From: a virus | Length of the DNA stretch: 64,000 nt | IMG/VR virus record: IMGVR_UViG_3300023184_000039 | Span: 62,001 to 126,000 of that record | Strand: one strand, 5' to 3' | Shown here: positions 18,501 to 26,803 of the stretch, piece by piece | Position numbering within the stretch: position 1 is the stretch's first letter | Layout: the number at the start of each line of letters is the position of its first letter | Program-made: the position numbers and the translations under genes | The notes under the pieces: generated by a model | Seen by the model: only the letters and a program-made list of their open reading frames with translations | Databases searched by the model: none | Told to the model about the DNA's origin: nothing

Positions 18501-19673
18501 CAAGAATTAATAGATGGCTATTCAGATGACGATGTTTCCAGTGCCCTTGATAATGCCGCACTTGACCTCCACGAAGGATTTGACCGTCGCGTTCGTGTCA
18601 GAATGGGTGACGATGGCTTGAACTCACTGTTGTCTGGAAATACAGTTGCTGCCCCAAAACTAACAGGCTCTCGAGCGATGATGCAAAGGAGATTCTTGGC
18701 ATCAAACGGAATCACCGAAGATGCAAAACCAGACACACATCCAGTTCGTGGATATGTAGCGCATGACGTGCACGAGGATAAAGTTTCTGAGTTACTCAAG
18801 ATGCAAGGAATTGTCACTGGTGATGCTCCAATAGAGTTTGATTCATCCAACCACCCCTATGGCTCCGTTGGTGCCGATGGGGATATAGAGGTATTGTTGC
18901 GACCAGAAGTTTCTGGAAGAACTGCGTACTCGCTTGGCAGAGGTATTGATAATGACAAAAAACCAGTGTGGATGAATTCCGATGATATGTCAGCCATATC
19001 GGAAGCATTGCTTCCAGTAGCAGAAAACAGAAAAGACAACACTGCTGGTATTTCAAATGCACTAACAGCACATCTTGATAATGACCTAAGTGCAATGAAT
19101 AACATGAAGGTCGTAAAACCAAATGCCAAGAAACCTTCCTACCAGGAAGAGATGGCAGATGCCAATTTCTCTGGTGGACAACCATACGGGGCGCACATTT
19201 TGGGTGGTTTTAATAGGGATGATGTTGCAGAAATTAGACACCCTTGGAGCAAAATTGAGAAGTCGTCAACAGATGTTGATATTAGTGATGTTGCTCAAAA
19301 AGAACCAATTTCGGAAAAATTAACTCGTCTTGGTTACTCGGAAGAAGAGATTAATTACTTCTACTCACTCAATGGTCGGAATGGAACAAGTGGGATAAAT
19401 ACTTCTGCCATGAAGCAATTGCGAAATTATAGAAAAAGCCAGACCGTAAAAAGCGACTACGAAAAAATGGGTGTTCCGAGTGTTTCTTTCCCACAGAAGC
19501 ATGGGCTTGACATGCACTCCCCTAGTTCTTATTCCACCAACCCATCTGACCGAGGGAAAACAGTGGAGGCAGTACTGTCAAAACGCATTGAGCAAGAAAT
19601 GGATGCCGAACTTGATGCAACAATGAAAAAGATACAAAAAGCAAGAGCTGAAATGGTTGGGGTTGGTTCGTGA
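15543..19673 (+). CDS. Large metallopeptidase-bearing polyvalent-like protein
   Basis: 1,376 residues. Visible parts: a basic N-terminus; a Cys-pair module around residues 190-240 containing RCPPGTPQANQFTD and TTCF, a pattern I recognise from other actinophage head-module proteins; a zinc-metallopeptidase motif HELNH at 513-517; a region around residues 780-880 with GTRGIF and GGSVILPPSKIRL, which resembles the R and ILLPP segments of phage ADP-ribosyltransferase toxins (weak); and a segment near 1060-1140 with THPVRGYVAHD and LLRPEVSGRTAYSLGR. It lacks the LGSR linkers of its neighbours and ends MVGVGS. It starts 17 nt after the previous gene and overlaps the next by 4 nt (GTGA), so it is translationally coupled. 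It may be an internal head protein delivered with DNA; only the zincin motif is firm. Confidence 0.7.
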   Translation: MKGKKIKSTRFILSFKALGHSQERIEEITHDFLDGVRLSTKAISRGDEILVKGISVGKTIGGTGDVPKKQENELPGVTNINGWKFEKAAKYAPGKKLQLFPTQQQRNSPSKKPNFGWIDDDTQTFGSPEELVNDLLAKPKVEKKIYNVDKDGNPTSVFWEEDKKEIEEKSLGRSIREMNPRGGLAQQAASRLRIVVDDLGKFRCPPGTPQANQFTDKLGTTCFAVSVDELVGLVEGAIQKFQMTPSGPKFGNVLESLSSRGTQGTGRMGESRRLAEGASRWFSGAVKRVATRHNKIDANVKHLEDTLGIGSTDLERATNADLTKIFHTLKSNGHWDIEYRGGISDKKLQPLLDQMGLSLQDYRKTERAFLSRLLMEYSENPELAKRVARIYHVGVGTYRNNSGLEAATDLLLPPVGAKDVRRGMEDAIDAKFEIMLDVGQMTGEATRFKGPEVVSKKHRWGLTVSGGATEEERQAALLDYVNKQNDFSNRASHFVMFASKDKHVGKGSNTASHELNHVRQAMAVLHKAQESDKLKGKKLSEMTSGDLWDVLVDLNDDIDMRDWEKVRKNKGLIDVLGGDYPREYDERRNDVGTLELLAEVGALHDSGVISGQEIEDFLDVHSAWQRQDSSVKRDVSRKKTMQATRKRVSQPSRNSEGVLDVPVFPESDGATRRRPPRRSGKTFFDSDGTKKYAEEHRKWVLSKLTESEQKAIERLGRPEYEDRDIVKITRLSSVEDSIKRMERRHRELVDVGLEPDGLSVHEASVSQQLERTLIPTLTALDKSDLPDRIQIVIPSGEKWDQYGHAGAMLMPESVSSHNILDNEMAIEPGMVILDTSPGTRGIFHAEKNGGSVILPPSKIRLTHLDADNVWHAEIVDQESSMDTINRLEGLLPTKANDKRNDKLIAREVDSIRQVIDTHRSNAATSNSGILGDGLSHPVLASRIRKNNTDVVNSILDSGGKPFDGPEQIGSDLPDWLKKQLFDKSKFQELIDGYSDDDVSSALDNAALDLHEGFDRRVRVRMGDDGLNSLLSGNTVAAPKLTGSRAMMQRRFLASNGITEDAKPDTHPVRGYVAHDVHEDKVSELLKMQGIVTGDAPIEFDSSNHPYGSVGADGDIEVLLRPEVSGRTAYSLGRGIDNDKKPVWMNSDDMSAISEALLPVAENRKDNTAGISNALTAHLDNDLSAMNNMKVVKPNAKKPSYQEEMADANFSGGQPYGAHILGGFNRDDVAEIRHPWSKIEKSSTDVDISDVAQKEPISEKLTRLGYSEEEINYFYSLNGRNGTSGINTSAMKQLRNYRKSQTVKSDYEKMGVPSVSFPQKHGLDMHSPSSYSTNPSDRGKTVEAVLSKRIEQEMDAELDATMKKIQKARAEMVGVGS

Positions 19674-20077
19674 ACGGTGTTCTTGTTGCCAAATCTGGGG
19701 GAAGTTCTGTCTACTTTATTGTTGACCAAAATATAGGTAGAGATGAGACTGGTGCTGTTATTGGGTCGGATGGGATTGTTTATTCTGTTCCATTCTGGGA
19801 CTGGGTTAATTCAAAACACGACCTTACCGAGTTGAAGGGGAGCGAATTCCTTCAATTGCTTTGGGGGGAACCGTCTGCCAAAGATGAGAAACTATGGCTT
19901 GATATTTTTGTCAATGGGGCAGTTCCAATAACACAAGACATACTCGGTGACACTGAAATCATGCCACTACAGGGAAAAAATGTGAAACAAAAACCCAAAG
20001 AAATCCTAAAGAAGCAGCGTGATACTATTAATATTCAAACGAAAATAGCCAAATTAATACTGAGCATAGGAGAATAG
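19670..20077 (+). CDS. Hypothetical protein, head module
   Basis: 135 residues, GTG start overlapping the upstream TGA (GTGA). I recognise no domain. The N-terminus alternates hydrophobic and polar residues as in a beta sheet (VLVAKSGGSSVYFIVDQ), then an aromatic-rich middle (FWDWVNSKH) and a Lys-rich helical C-terminus. It sits in a tightly packed string running to the capsid gene, so it is likely co-expressed with head proteins. Confidence 0.7.
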   Translation: MNGVLVAKSGGSSVYFIVDQNIGRDETGAVIGSDGIVYSVPFWDWVNSKHDLTELKGSEFLQLLWGEPSAKDEKLWLDIFVNGAVPITQDILGDTEIMPLQGKNVKQKPKEILKKQRDTINIQTKIAKLILSIGE

Positions 20078-20080
20078 ATT

Positions 20081-20722
20081 ATGTCTGAATACGAGGTAAA
20101 ACTTGACCCATTGGGCGGGTTGCTCCCACAGGAACTAATTAGCGGCGATGTATTGCACGGACATGGCCCACGTCGAGGAAACCTTGAGAGACTTCTTCGT
20201 TACTGGAGACCAATTATGAGAAAGGAGGGTGGTTTCCGTCGCTGTCGAGTCATCCTTGCTAATCACCCCGAACTTTATCCATTGGAAAGAATCTGTGCAT
20301 GGCTTCACCATGAAACAACTGGGCTATGGCCGAATGAGGGTTGTCATCATCCAGGCATGAAAAATTGCAGGGGCAAATTACGCAAGCACAACCTATCTGG
20401 TGCCGCACTTGCTAGAGCACTAACACCAGGAAACAAAAAGAAATCACTACTTGATTCTGATGTTTTTTTTGCTGAATGGTTGGGCGATAGCTACGAGGAT
20501 ACACCAATGGTTACTGTTTCTGACTTCATGCATGCAACAGATGTTCTTGCAGAATTTATGGAAATGGAATCCGAATTTATTAAGGAATTACGCAATTACG
20601 AAAATTGGGAGATGGACGGAGAAACGATTGATGGGGTAAAAGTTAAGTCGCTTCCCTACGAATCGCAATACGACCTTGATTGCTGTGGTGGATTAGATTT
20701 ACTTGGCGGGAGATATGAGTAA
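20081..20722 (+). CDS. Conserved phage protein, His/Cys-rich centre
   Basis: 213 residues, starting 3 nt after the preceding stop with AGGAG upstream. The core has a pattern I recall from several actinobacteriophage head modules: LLRYWRPIMRKEGGFRRC, then ICAWLHHETTGLWPNEG and CHHPG. The clustered His and Cys could bind a metal, but this is a guess. The C-terminus is acidic and ends with a CCGG pair. The function is not known. Its last 8 nt overlap the next gene's start. Confidence 0.72.
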   Translation: MSEYEVKLDPLGGLLPQELISGDVLHGHGPRRGNLERLLRYWRPIMRKEGGFRRCRVILANHPELYPLERICAWLHHETTGLWPNEGCHHPGMKNCRGKLRKHNLSGAALARALTPGNKKKSLLDSDVFFAEWLGDSYEDTPMVTVSDFMHATDVLAEFMEMESEFIKELRNYENWEMDGETIDGVKVKSLPYESQYDLDCCGGLDLLGGRYE

Positions 20723-22703
20723 AGACAACAGAAAAGCACTAACTAGAACCAGAATCATTCTAGGGAAAGCAGACCACAATACCCCCAACAATATTCTTCG
20801 TTTATATGCTCCCAATAAAAAAGAAATTATGCAATTTAAAGCCATATCTTTAGTCACCGGGTACAGCAGAAAGAATAGAAATGAGTATCAGAAAAAAGTT
20901 CTAGGACAGACATTGCTGACTCGTGCAATACCAGGAGATTCGGATAGGTTTCGTTCCCCAATTCGTTCTGCTGCATGGCGTGCCGCGACTCCCGGAAAGC
21001 CTGGTGTTGGTGGCTCGCTACCAGGAGAGAATCGGGCCAGCAGATGCCCTGAGGGATATCAGTACGGGGGTCGTTTTACAAATTCCCAACTATCAACATG
21101 TGGTGCAAAATTGTTTGATATCCCAAGCGCTATTGGTCTAAGTATTTCTGCCCTTAAGAAAATAGGAAGAAGTTTAACGACAAAACCGCAGGTAGCAAAA
21201 CCATTAACACCAGGCGAGTATGGGGAAATACAACAGGGGAGACAGCCAGTTATTCTGATTCCCAAGGTTGCTGGTGTGAGTCGTGCTGTTCGTACTGCTA
21301 AAGCGGCATCGCTGGTTACCGAAATGGGAAATTCAAATGGCAGATTTACAAGAATGGTTCGCAGGGATGGATTTACTCTACAGCCAGTTGTCCCTGCTTC
21401 GGTACTAAGAACCATTCCCGACAACAGGGACATGGAAGGCGCTCACTATATTCAATCGGTAATGGGGCAATCAGAAATGGGTGGAGAAGAACTTGGTCTT
21501 TTGTCAAACACGGGAATACAAAAATTAACATATGTTTTGCCTGGTGGTTCAAATATCTCCCTTGAAAAAGTTAGAGAGTTGACAGTTGGTGAAAGAAGAA
21601 AGCTTGGAAGAACGGTTAATACGGCAAACTCAATTTCAATAGCAAATGACCCAGCAGCACGACTGAAGTATGTTGCCAATGAAACTGGTGACGGCATGGG
21701 TTATACGGAAAATTTTGTCAACATCAGAAATCCTCACCAAATTGTTGGGGATGGCGCAAAGACACGCGAGAAATGGGTTAATGAGGTTTTTGGTGTAAGG
21801 GGAAATCGCCGAATGAAGCCAATGAACTCATCAAATATGTCAACACGTGAAACGGCATCAAATGCTCAATCTGGACAAAAGATAACATCAATTGATGCCG
21901 CAATGAATCACCTAAATGAAGGTGGGACGCTATCCGACATAAGTCCAAAACTCCTTGCACAGATTCTTTCCGAGGGCGCATTTTCAAAAGAGAACAAAAT
22001 AAGCGCATCTTCGTCCATTGTTGAATTAGGAAACAGAAAATATATCTATAACAAGAAACCAGGAAAATTTGAGGCGATTTCAGAACGGTTCTCTGAAGAT
22101 ATGCAACAATTTCTTGGCTTGGAATCACCAGACATTTACCTTGTTGGGAACGGCGATAATCGCAAGTACCTGAGAGAGGATGTGGAGAGTGCACTGATTG
22201 GGGCACGAATACAGAGAGATGCAACATGGTCATCCTTTGCTCCAGGCGATATTGCCAAGTTGCTTGTGGCCGACCTTGTAACTGACCAGCGAGTAAGGAC
22301 TCCGGATTCTGTCGTTGCAATGAAGATTGGTGACAGAACAGTACCAATGGCATCAATGAATATCTCTGGGTCGCTCATGGATTTGGATAAAATAGAAATT
22401 TCCAAACGTCAAAAATTGGTCATAGATAAACTTCTTTCGTCAACCCTAATGACTGAATACTCTCGTTATTATCAGCAACTAAAAATTAACGATAGAGTGC
22501 TGATGAGAAAGCAAATCTCCACACTTCTTGCACGCGCCAAAAAATTCAATACAGAACAATACCGTCAACGCCTATTCGCCGATGGTCTTAGCGAAGGTGA
22601 AAAAATCCATGTAAATATGTTGGCAAAACTATTTGAAGCCAGAATAAACACGCTTGAAAGAAGCGGTCAACTTATTAAAAAGTATCTTGAGGGTGCACAA
22701 TAA
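20715..22703 (+). CDS. Conserved phage head-module protein
   Basis: About 662 residues from ATG 20715, preferred to the TTG at 20703 because GGCGGGAG lies directly upstream. It overlaps the previous stop by 8 nt. The N-terminal third carries RFRSPIRSAAWRAATPG followed by RCPEGYQYGGRFTN and STCGAKLFDIP, a signature seen next to portal/capsid genes in other actinophages; the function is unassigned. The middle is Lys/Arg-rich, and the C-terminal 300 residues are mostly helical with a conserved-looking APGDIAKLLVADLVTDQ segment. It resembles a minor structural or injected protein more than an enzyme, but there is no direct evidence. Confidence 0.72.
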   Translation: MSKDNRKALTRTRIILGKADHNTPNNILRLYAPNKKEIMQFKAISLVTGYSRKNRNEYQKKVLGQTLLTRAIPGDSDRFRSPIRSAAWRAATPGKPGVGGSLPGENRASRCPEGYQYGGRFTNSQLSTCGAKLFDIPSAIGLSISALKKIGRSLTTKPQVAKPLTPGEYGEIQQGRQPVILIPKVAGVSRAVRTAKAASLVTEMGNSNGRFTRMVRRDGFTLQPVVPASVLRTIPDNRDMEGAHYIQSVMGQSEMGGEELGLLSNTGIQKLTYVLPGGSNISLEKVRELTVGERRKLGRTVNTANSISIANDPAARLKYVANETGDGMGYTENFVNIRNPHQIVGDGAKTREKWVNEVFGVRGNRRMKPMNSSNMSTRETASNAQSGQKITSIDAAMNHLNEGGTLSDISPKLLAQILSEGAFSKENKISASSSIVELGNRKYIYNKKPGKFEAISERFSEDMQQFLGLESPDIYLVGNGDNRKYLREDVESALIGARIQRDATWSSFAPGDIAKLLVADLVTDQRVRTPDSVVAMKIGDRTVPMASMNISGSLMDLDKIEISKRQKLVIDKLLSSTLMTEYSRYYQQLKINDRVLMRKQISTLLARAKKFNTEQYRQRLFADGLSEGEKIHVNMLAKLFEARINTLERSGQLIKKYLEGAQ

Positions 22704-23551
22704 TGAAGTATTCAGTTGTCTATGATGTTGTGAGAAACGAACCCTATGCCGTCATCATTGATGTCAAAGGCAAGAAAATTGCATACGGAATCAATGCCCA
22801 TTCAAAATCATGGGCGATGAACGTGAATGCCTATTCAAATAAAGATATACCCCTCCCAATTGGGATGAATTTCAGTAAATCAATATTACTAAATAGTGAA
22901 ATGCAAAAACAATTTACCGAAGCCTTTGGCGAGATGCCACAGCAGAGCAGACGACTCTCAAGACGTGTCAAAATGTTATTGCGAGAAGAATCAGAAATAC
23001 CACAACCCACCGAATTTATTTTTGGAGTTAGTCCAGACAATCTGAACAGAAAGTCTCGTGACAAGAAACAAAACCGTGGTAAGGCTACGGAAAGAAAGGT
23101 TTATCCGATTCTTGCAGCAAAACAAAAACAACTCTTTCACAATGCCTATCTAAAAAAAGCCATCGGATTTGATTCAATTCAAGAAGAAAAATCCGTTACT
23201 TCAATTGAGACCAAATCGGCCAAGCCAATCAGGAACCCAAAGGGTGGACTGACTGCTGCTGGTAGGGCACATTTCAAACGCACAGAGGGTGCGAACTTGA
23301 AACCAGGTGTTAAGGGTGCCGCTGATACACCAGAAAAGATGAGAAGAAAGGGTTCTTTCCTTACCCGTTTTTTCACCAATCCATCTGGACCAATGCAGGA
23401 CGAAAAAGGAAATCCAACACGACTTGCCCTAAGTGCAAATGCATGGGGTGAACCAGTTCCCAAGAATGCATCTGATGCTGCGCGCTTGGCAGAAAAGGGA
23501 CGCAATCTTCTAAAAAGATACGAAAATTCAAAAAAGAAATCAAAAGACTAG
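22703..23551 (+). CDS. Head-module protein with DUF6321-like C-terminus
   Basis: 282 residues, start overlapping the upstream stop (TAATG). The N-terminal 120 residues are of unknown type. The C-terminal about 100 residues carry NPKGGLTAAGRAHFKR, NLKPGVKGAADTPEKMRRKG, and RLALSANAWGEPVPKNASDA, the pattern of a small basic domain common in marine and freshwater phage structural regions (DUF6321, by memory). It is strongly basic, suggesting DNA or internal-head contact. The family's role is unknown. Confidence 0.72.
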   Translation: MKYSVVYDVVRNEPYAVIIDVKGKKIAYGINAHSKSWAMNVNAYSNKDIPLPIGMNFSKSILLNSEMQKQFTEAFGEMPQQSRRLSRRVKMLLREESEIPQPTEFIFGVSPDNLNRKSRDKKQNRGKATERKVYPILAAKQKQLFHNAYLKKAIGFDSIQEEKSVTSIETKSAKPIRNPKGGLTAAGRAHFKRTEGANLKPGVKGAADTPEKMRRKGSFLTRFFTNPSGPMQDEKGNPTRLALSANAWGEPVPKNASDAARLAEKGRNLLKRYENSKKKSKD

Positions 23552-23558
23552 GTAAATT

Positions 23559-24197
23559 ATGAAAAAAGAAACAGAAGAACAGGCATATGCACTGAGAATG
23601 GCAATCCAACTTGGGTGTGCTGGTGCCCATAAGGGTCCAGATGGCAAATGGATGCCGTGTAAAGACATGTCCGAAATGGAGCGACTGTCAAATGCCGCCG
23701 AGGAATCGTCATGGACTAATGACAACTCAATTTCTTCCCTAAGACGCAGGGAGCAAAGTGCGAGACTTTACGGGAAATCGGCTCTCATGGAATCAATTGA
23801 AAAAGGGAAAAAGCGCAAACCAAAAAAGAAGGGATGGGAAAAACTTACCGAGAAACCACTTCCCGTTGGGGGCATTGGAACACTCCCCAGTGGGGGCTTG
23901 TATGGCATGACATCAAAGGGTTTGGCTGTACCCATCTCGGCGCCACGTGATGCCGACCCAGATGTTTTTTCTGACCCTGATTCGGCACGGATGCGAGCCA
24001 GACAACTTGACTGCATCGGCATAAGTCGAAGGGTTTCAAGGAGCGGGAAAACGATATGGACACCCTGCACCAATATGAGCGACTATGCAAGGTCTGCCGG
24101 AACAACGGCATTGGGCAAAAAAAACAAGAAAGAAAAAGAGCGCAGGGTGGTCAGAACAATCGTTAATGAGGAACTAAAAAAACGTACAAAACGGTAG
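23559..24197 (+). CDS. Basic protein with two related Cys-x-W-x-P-C motifs
   Basis: 212 residues, Lys-rich. It contains two copies of one short motif: LGCAGAHKGPDGKWMPCKDM near residue 18 and LDCIGISRR...KTIWTPCTNM near 150. In both, a Cys in a (L)xCxG context is followed about 14 residues later by W-x-P-C and a Met. The spacing suggests a small structural knuckle or disulfide, possibly metal binding. Last gene of the portal-to-capsid string; a 116-nt spacer separates it from the capsid gene. The function is unknown. Confidence 0.7.
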   Translation: MKKETEEQAYALRMAIQLGCAGAHKGPDGKWMPCKDMSEMERLSNAAEESSWTNDNSISSLRRREQSARLYGKSALMESIEKGKKRKPKKKGWEKLTEKPLPVGGIGTLPSGGLYGMTSKGLAVPISAPRDADPDVFSDPDSARMRARQLDCIGISRRVSRSGKTIWTPCTNMSDYARSAGTTALGKKNKKEKERRVVRTIVNEELKKRTKR

Positions 24198-24313
24198 TTT
24201 GCATTAGTTCCCCTGCGAATGGCAAATCATCTGCTATTTTTGATATACATCGGTTGGGTGCTTACCTGAGCTGACTCTAATAACCAACATTCCAACAACT
24301 AAGGAAAAATATC

Positions 24314-25615
24314 ATGGCACAGGAAAATTTGAAGGAGCTCCAAGGAGCACTTCGTCAAAAAATGGCAGACAATAAGTCAATCGCCGACTCGTTCAAGGTC
24401 GAAGAGGGCACAGTTGTCATTAACCAAAAGCAGAAGTCAGCTTTTGATGCAAACATGAAAGACATCAAAGAACTCAAGGGTTTGATTGATGGCATGGAAG
24501 CAATGGAGCAAGTTCAGCAGTGGGGCGCACAAGCATCAGACACATCTGTTGCAGCAGCCGCAGCCGCTGGTTACTCAATCCCTAAGCAACAACTTGAATC
24601 AATCGGCGAGTCATTCTTGGCTTCAGCTGAATTCAAGGCTCTTGCTGGTGGTCGTAACGGCGCAAACATGCCAGCACCATTCCAGTACAACGGAAGATTT
24701 GATACCCCTGGTGGTTACAGCCAAAAGGACGCTTACACAGCAATGCCAAGCGGCTTTCCAACACAGTTCGGTTCAGTTCAACGTGACCCAATCGTTATCC
24801 CACCACGTCGCACAAAGCGAGTTCGTGACCTATTCCCAGTTCGTACGACCACATCGGCAATCATTGAGTATTTCCGCATGACTGGTTTCACCAACAACGC
24901 AGGCATGGTTCCAGAGCGCAACGGCGATACATTTGCCGCGAAGCCACAATCAAGCATGACGTTTGAAGGTGTTCAGACATCGACACGGACAATGGCACAC
25001 TGGGAAGCAGCACACAGAAATGTTCTTGCTGACGAACCACAGTTGCGTTCAATCATTGACAACGAGTTGATGTACGGTCTTCGTCTCCAAGAGGATTACC
25101 AAATCCTTAACGGTGACGGCAGTGGAGAAAACCTTCAGGGCATTTTGACCACTCCTGGCATTCAGACCTACAACTGGTCAATGGGTGCAACCTTGCCAGT
25201 CAAGGACACCAAGGCCGATGCAATCCGTCGTGCTGCAACCCTCTCCTTCTTGGCTTACTACGAGCCATCTGGTGTTGTCTTGCATCCAAACGATTGGGAA
25301 GACATCGAAATGACCAAGGACAGCAACGGTCAGTACCTGATTGCAGTTTCGGTTGCATTGGGTGGAGAACCAAAGGTATGGCGCTTGCCAATCGTTGAGA
25401 CTCCAGCAATGACTGAAGGAGTTGCTCTTATCGGTTCATTCGGTCAGGGTGCACAAATCTACGACCGTGAGCAGGCCAGCATTCGCATTAGCGAACAACA
25501 TGCTGACTTCTTCATTCGCAACGCAATCGTCATCTTGGCCGAGCAACGTCTCGCCCTTGCTGTCAAGCGTCCAGAGTCGTTTGTGAAACTAACCTTCAAT
25601 AACGCACCTGCTTGA
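24314..25615 (+). CDS. HK97-fold major capsid protein
   Basis: 433 residues. The N-terminal 110 residues are a charged helical delta-like domain ending in an Ala-rich patch, probably removed by the prohead protease. The body matches HK97-type capsids: IVIPPRRTKRVRDLFPV, a beta-rich segment with RTMAHWEAAHRNVLADEPQL, then the DYQILNGDGSGENLQGI loop and GVVLHPNDWEDIEMTKD, and a C-terminal RLALAVKRPESFVKL strand, a typical closing segment. AAGGAA precedes the ATG. Codon use is more uniform and C-ending than in neighbours, as expected of a highly expressed gene. A strong terminator follows, and the 116-nt leader (24198-24313) leaves room for its own promoter. Confidence 0.95.
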   Translation: MAQENLKELQGALRQKMADNKSIADSFKVEEGTVVINQKQKSAFDANMKDIKELKGLIDGMEAMEQVQQWGAQASDTSVAAAAAAGYSIPKQQLESIGESFLASAEFKALAGGRNGANMPAPFQYNGRFDTPGGYSQKDAYTAMPSGFPTQFGSVQRDPIVIPPRRTKRVRDLFPVRTTTSAIIEYFRMTGFTNNAGMVPERNGDTFAAKPQSSMTFEGVQTSTRTMAHWEAAHRNVLADEPQLRSIIDNELMYGLRLQEDYQILNGDGSGENLQGILTTPGIQTYNWSMGATLPVKDTKADAIRRAATLSFLAYYEPSGVVLHPNDWEDIEMTKDSNGQYLIAVSVALGGEPKVWRLPIVETPAMTEGVALIGSFGQGAQIYDREQASIRISEQHADFFIRNAIVILAEQRLALAVKRPESFVKLTFNNAPA

Positions 25616-25634
25616 TAATTAGATAACAGGTTAC

Positions 25635-25679
25635 AAAACCCCCGTGTCACACGTTGTGGCATGGGGGTTTTGTTGTTTA
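25635..25679 (+). terminator. Rho-independent terminator after capsid gene
   Basis: The arms AAAACCCCCGTG (25635-25646) and CATGGGGGTTTT (25660-25671) pair over 12 bp with one G-U pair, a 13-nt loop, and a T-rich tail TTTTGTTGTTT. It ends the head module transcript directly after the capsid gene. Confidence 0.92.
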
Positions 25680-25740
25680 CCCACTTCCTCCATTCTCAAC
25701 TTAGATGTGGGAGACTGTAGTTACCTAAAAAGGAACAAAT

Positions 25741-26397
25741 ATGACCGACACAAACTTATTCAACGAACTCATGCAACTTCAATCACGGTTGGGCAATATC
25801 AACCAATCCGAAGGTGAATCGGAAAGCCAATATGACGATGACGAAGGGGGCGACGATGATGGCGATGTGCTTGAGGAACAACAAGACATTACCGATTTGG
25901 TCGGCGCACTGGGTGTATTCCTAGCAAATACCTATTCCGTGTACCACGAAGCCCATGGATTTCACTGGAATGTAAAAGGTCCAGATTTTGCTCAATACCA
26001 TGCTCTTTTTTCTGGAATATACGAAGACCTTATTGAATCAGTTGATGCCATTGCAGAAAATATTTTGAAACTTGGTTACGACTCCCCCTTTAGAATGTCA
26101 GACATGATGGCGATGACGACAATCCCAGAATCAGAAAATTATGATGATGACGAAGAAGAAGACACACCGCTTGATATGGCTGTTGACCTTCTTGCAAGTG
26201 TGTCCGCGCTAGAAGGCGAAGCAAAAGAATTGTTTGAACTTGCAAACGATGCGGACGAGCAGGGTGTTGCAAACTTTGTGGCCGAAAGAATTGATGCATT
26301 GCAAAAGACAATGTGGCAACTGAGAGCTTCTGCGAACATGCAAAAACCAGCAATGATTAAGAAGAAGATAGTCAGGATTTCCCTTGGCAACGAATGA
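25741..26397 (+). CDS. Dps-like ferritin
   Basis: 218 residues. After an acidic, disordered N-terminus (about 47 residues, many D/E), the sequence has the Dps pattern: HGFHWNVKG, a second His 12 residues later, then D and AE. By eye the ferroxidase ligands are His75, His87, Asp102 and Glu106; the position usually occupied by Asp (here 91) is Ser. A second acidic insertion (about 125-145) precedes the last helices. Dps shells oxidise and store iron and can coat DNA. In a phage this could protect DNA from iron-driven damage or scavenge iron for the Fe-dependent enzymes encoded nearby (two dioxygenases, a ferredoxin). AAAGGA precedes the ATG. First gene after the capsid terminator. Confidence 0.85.
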   Translation: MTDTNLFNELMQLQSRLGNINQSEGESESQYDDDEGGDDDGDVLEEQQDITDLVGALGVFLANTYSVYHEAHGFHWNVKGPDFAQYHALFSGIYEDLIESVDAIAENILKLGYDSPFRMSDMMAMTTIPESENYDDDEEEDTPLDMAVDLLASVSALEGEAKELFELANDADEQGVANFVAERIDALQKTMWQLRASANMQKPAMIKKKIVRISLGNE

Positions 26398-26803
26398 AAG
26401 ATTCTGGTACGGAGCAACTCTCCTGAAGGTAATTGATGGTGACACCATTGAACTAATGATTGACTTGGGTTTCAACATCCACCACAAAATACGAGTTCGT
26501 CTGTATGGAGTAAACACTCCAGAATCAAGAACAAAAGACCTTGCAGAAAAAGAGATGGGTCTTAAGGCAAAGCATTACACCGAAGAATGGTTAACCAACC
26601 ACCAGTGGGTTTATGTAAACACAATCCCAGACAAGAACGATAAATACGGTCGCATCCTTGCCAGAATTTTTAGTTCAGACCAAACCGACGACCCAACCAC
26701 TGCATGTCTCAATAAGGACATAATTCAGGCTGGGTATGCACGGGAATACTTCGGCATTGGCGACAAGACATGGGCAGAGTTCAAACACGAGGATACAAAA
26801 TGA
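26384..26803 (+). CDS. Staphylococcal-nuclease-like (SNase) endonuclease
   Basis: 139 residues from TTG 26384, overlapping the Dps gene by 14 nt; no in-frame ATG fits. It has the SNase OB-fold signature: KVIDGDTIEL (Asp18, Asp20, Thr21), RVRLYGVNTPE (Arg39, Thr45, Glu47) and DKYGRILARIF (Arg90). In the middle motif the usual metal-binding Asp is Asn44, common among phage homologues. It likely cuts DNA or RNA in a Ca-dependent way, for host DNA degradation or recombination. No signal peptide. The next gene overlaps by ATGA. Confidence 0.88.
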   Translation: MATNERFWYGATLLKVIDGDTIELMIDLGFNIHHKIRVRLYGVNTPESRTKDLAEKEMGLKAKHYTEEWLTNHQWVYVNTIPDKNDKYGRILARIFSSDQTDDPTTACLNKDIIQAGYAREYFGIGDKTWAEFKHEDTK

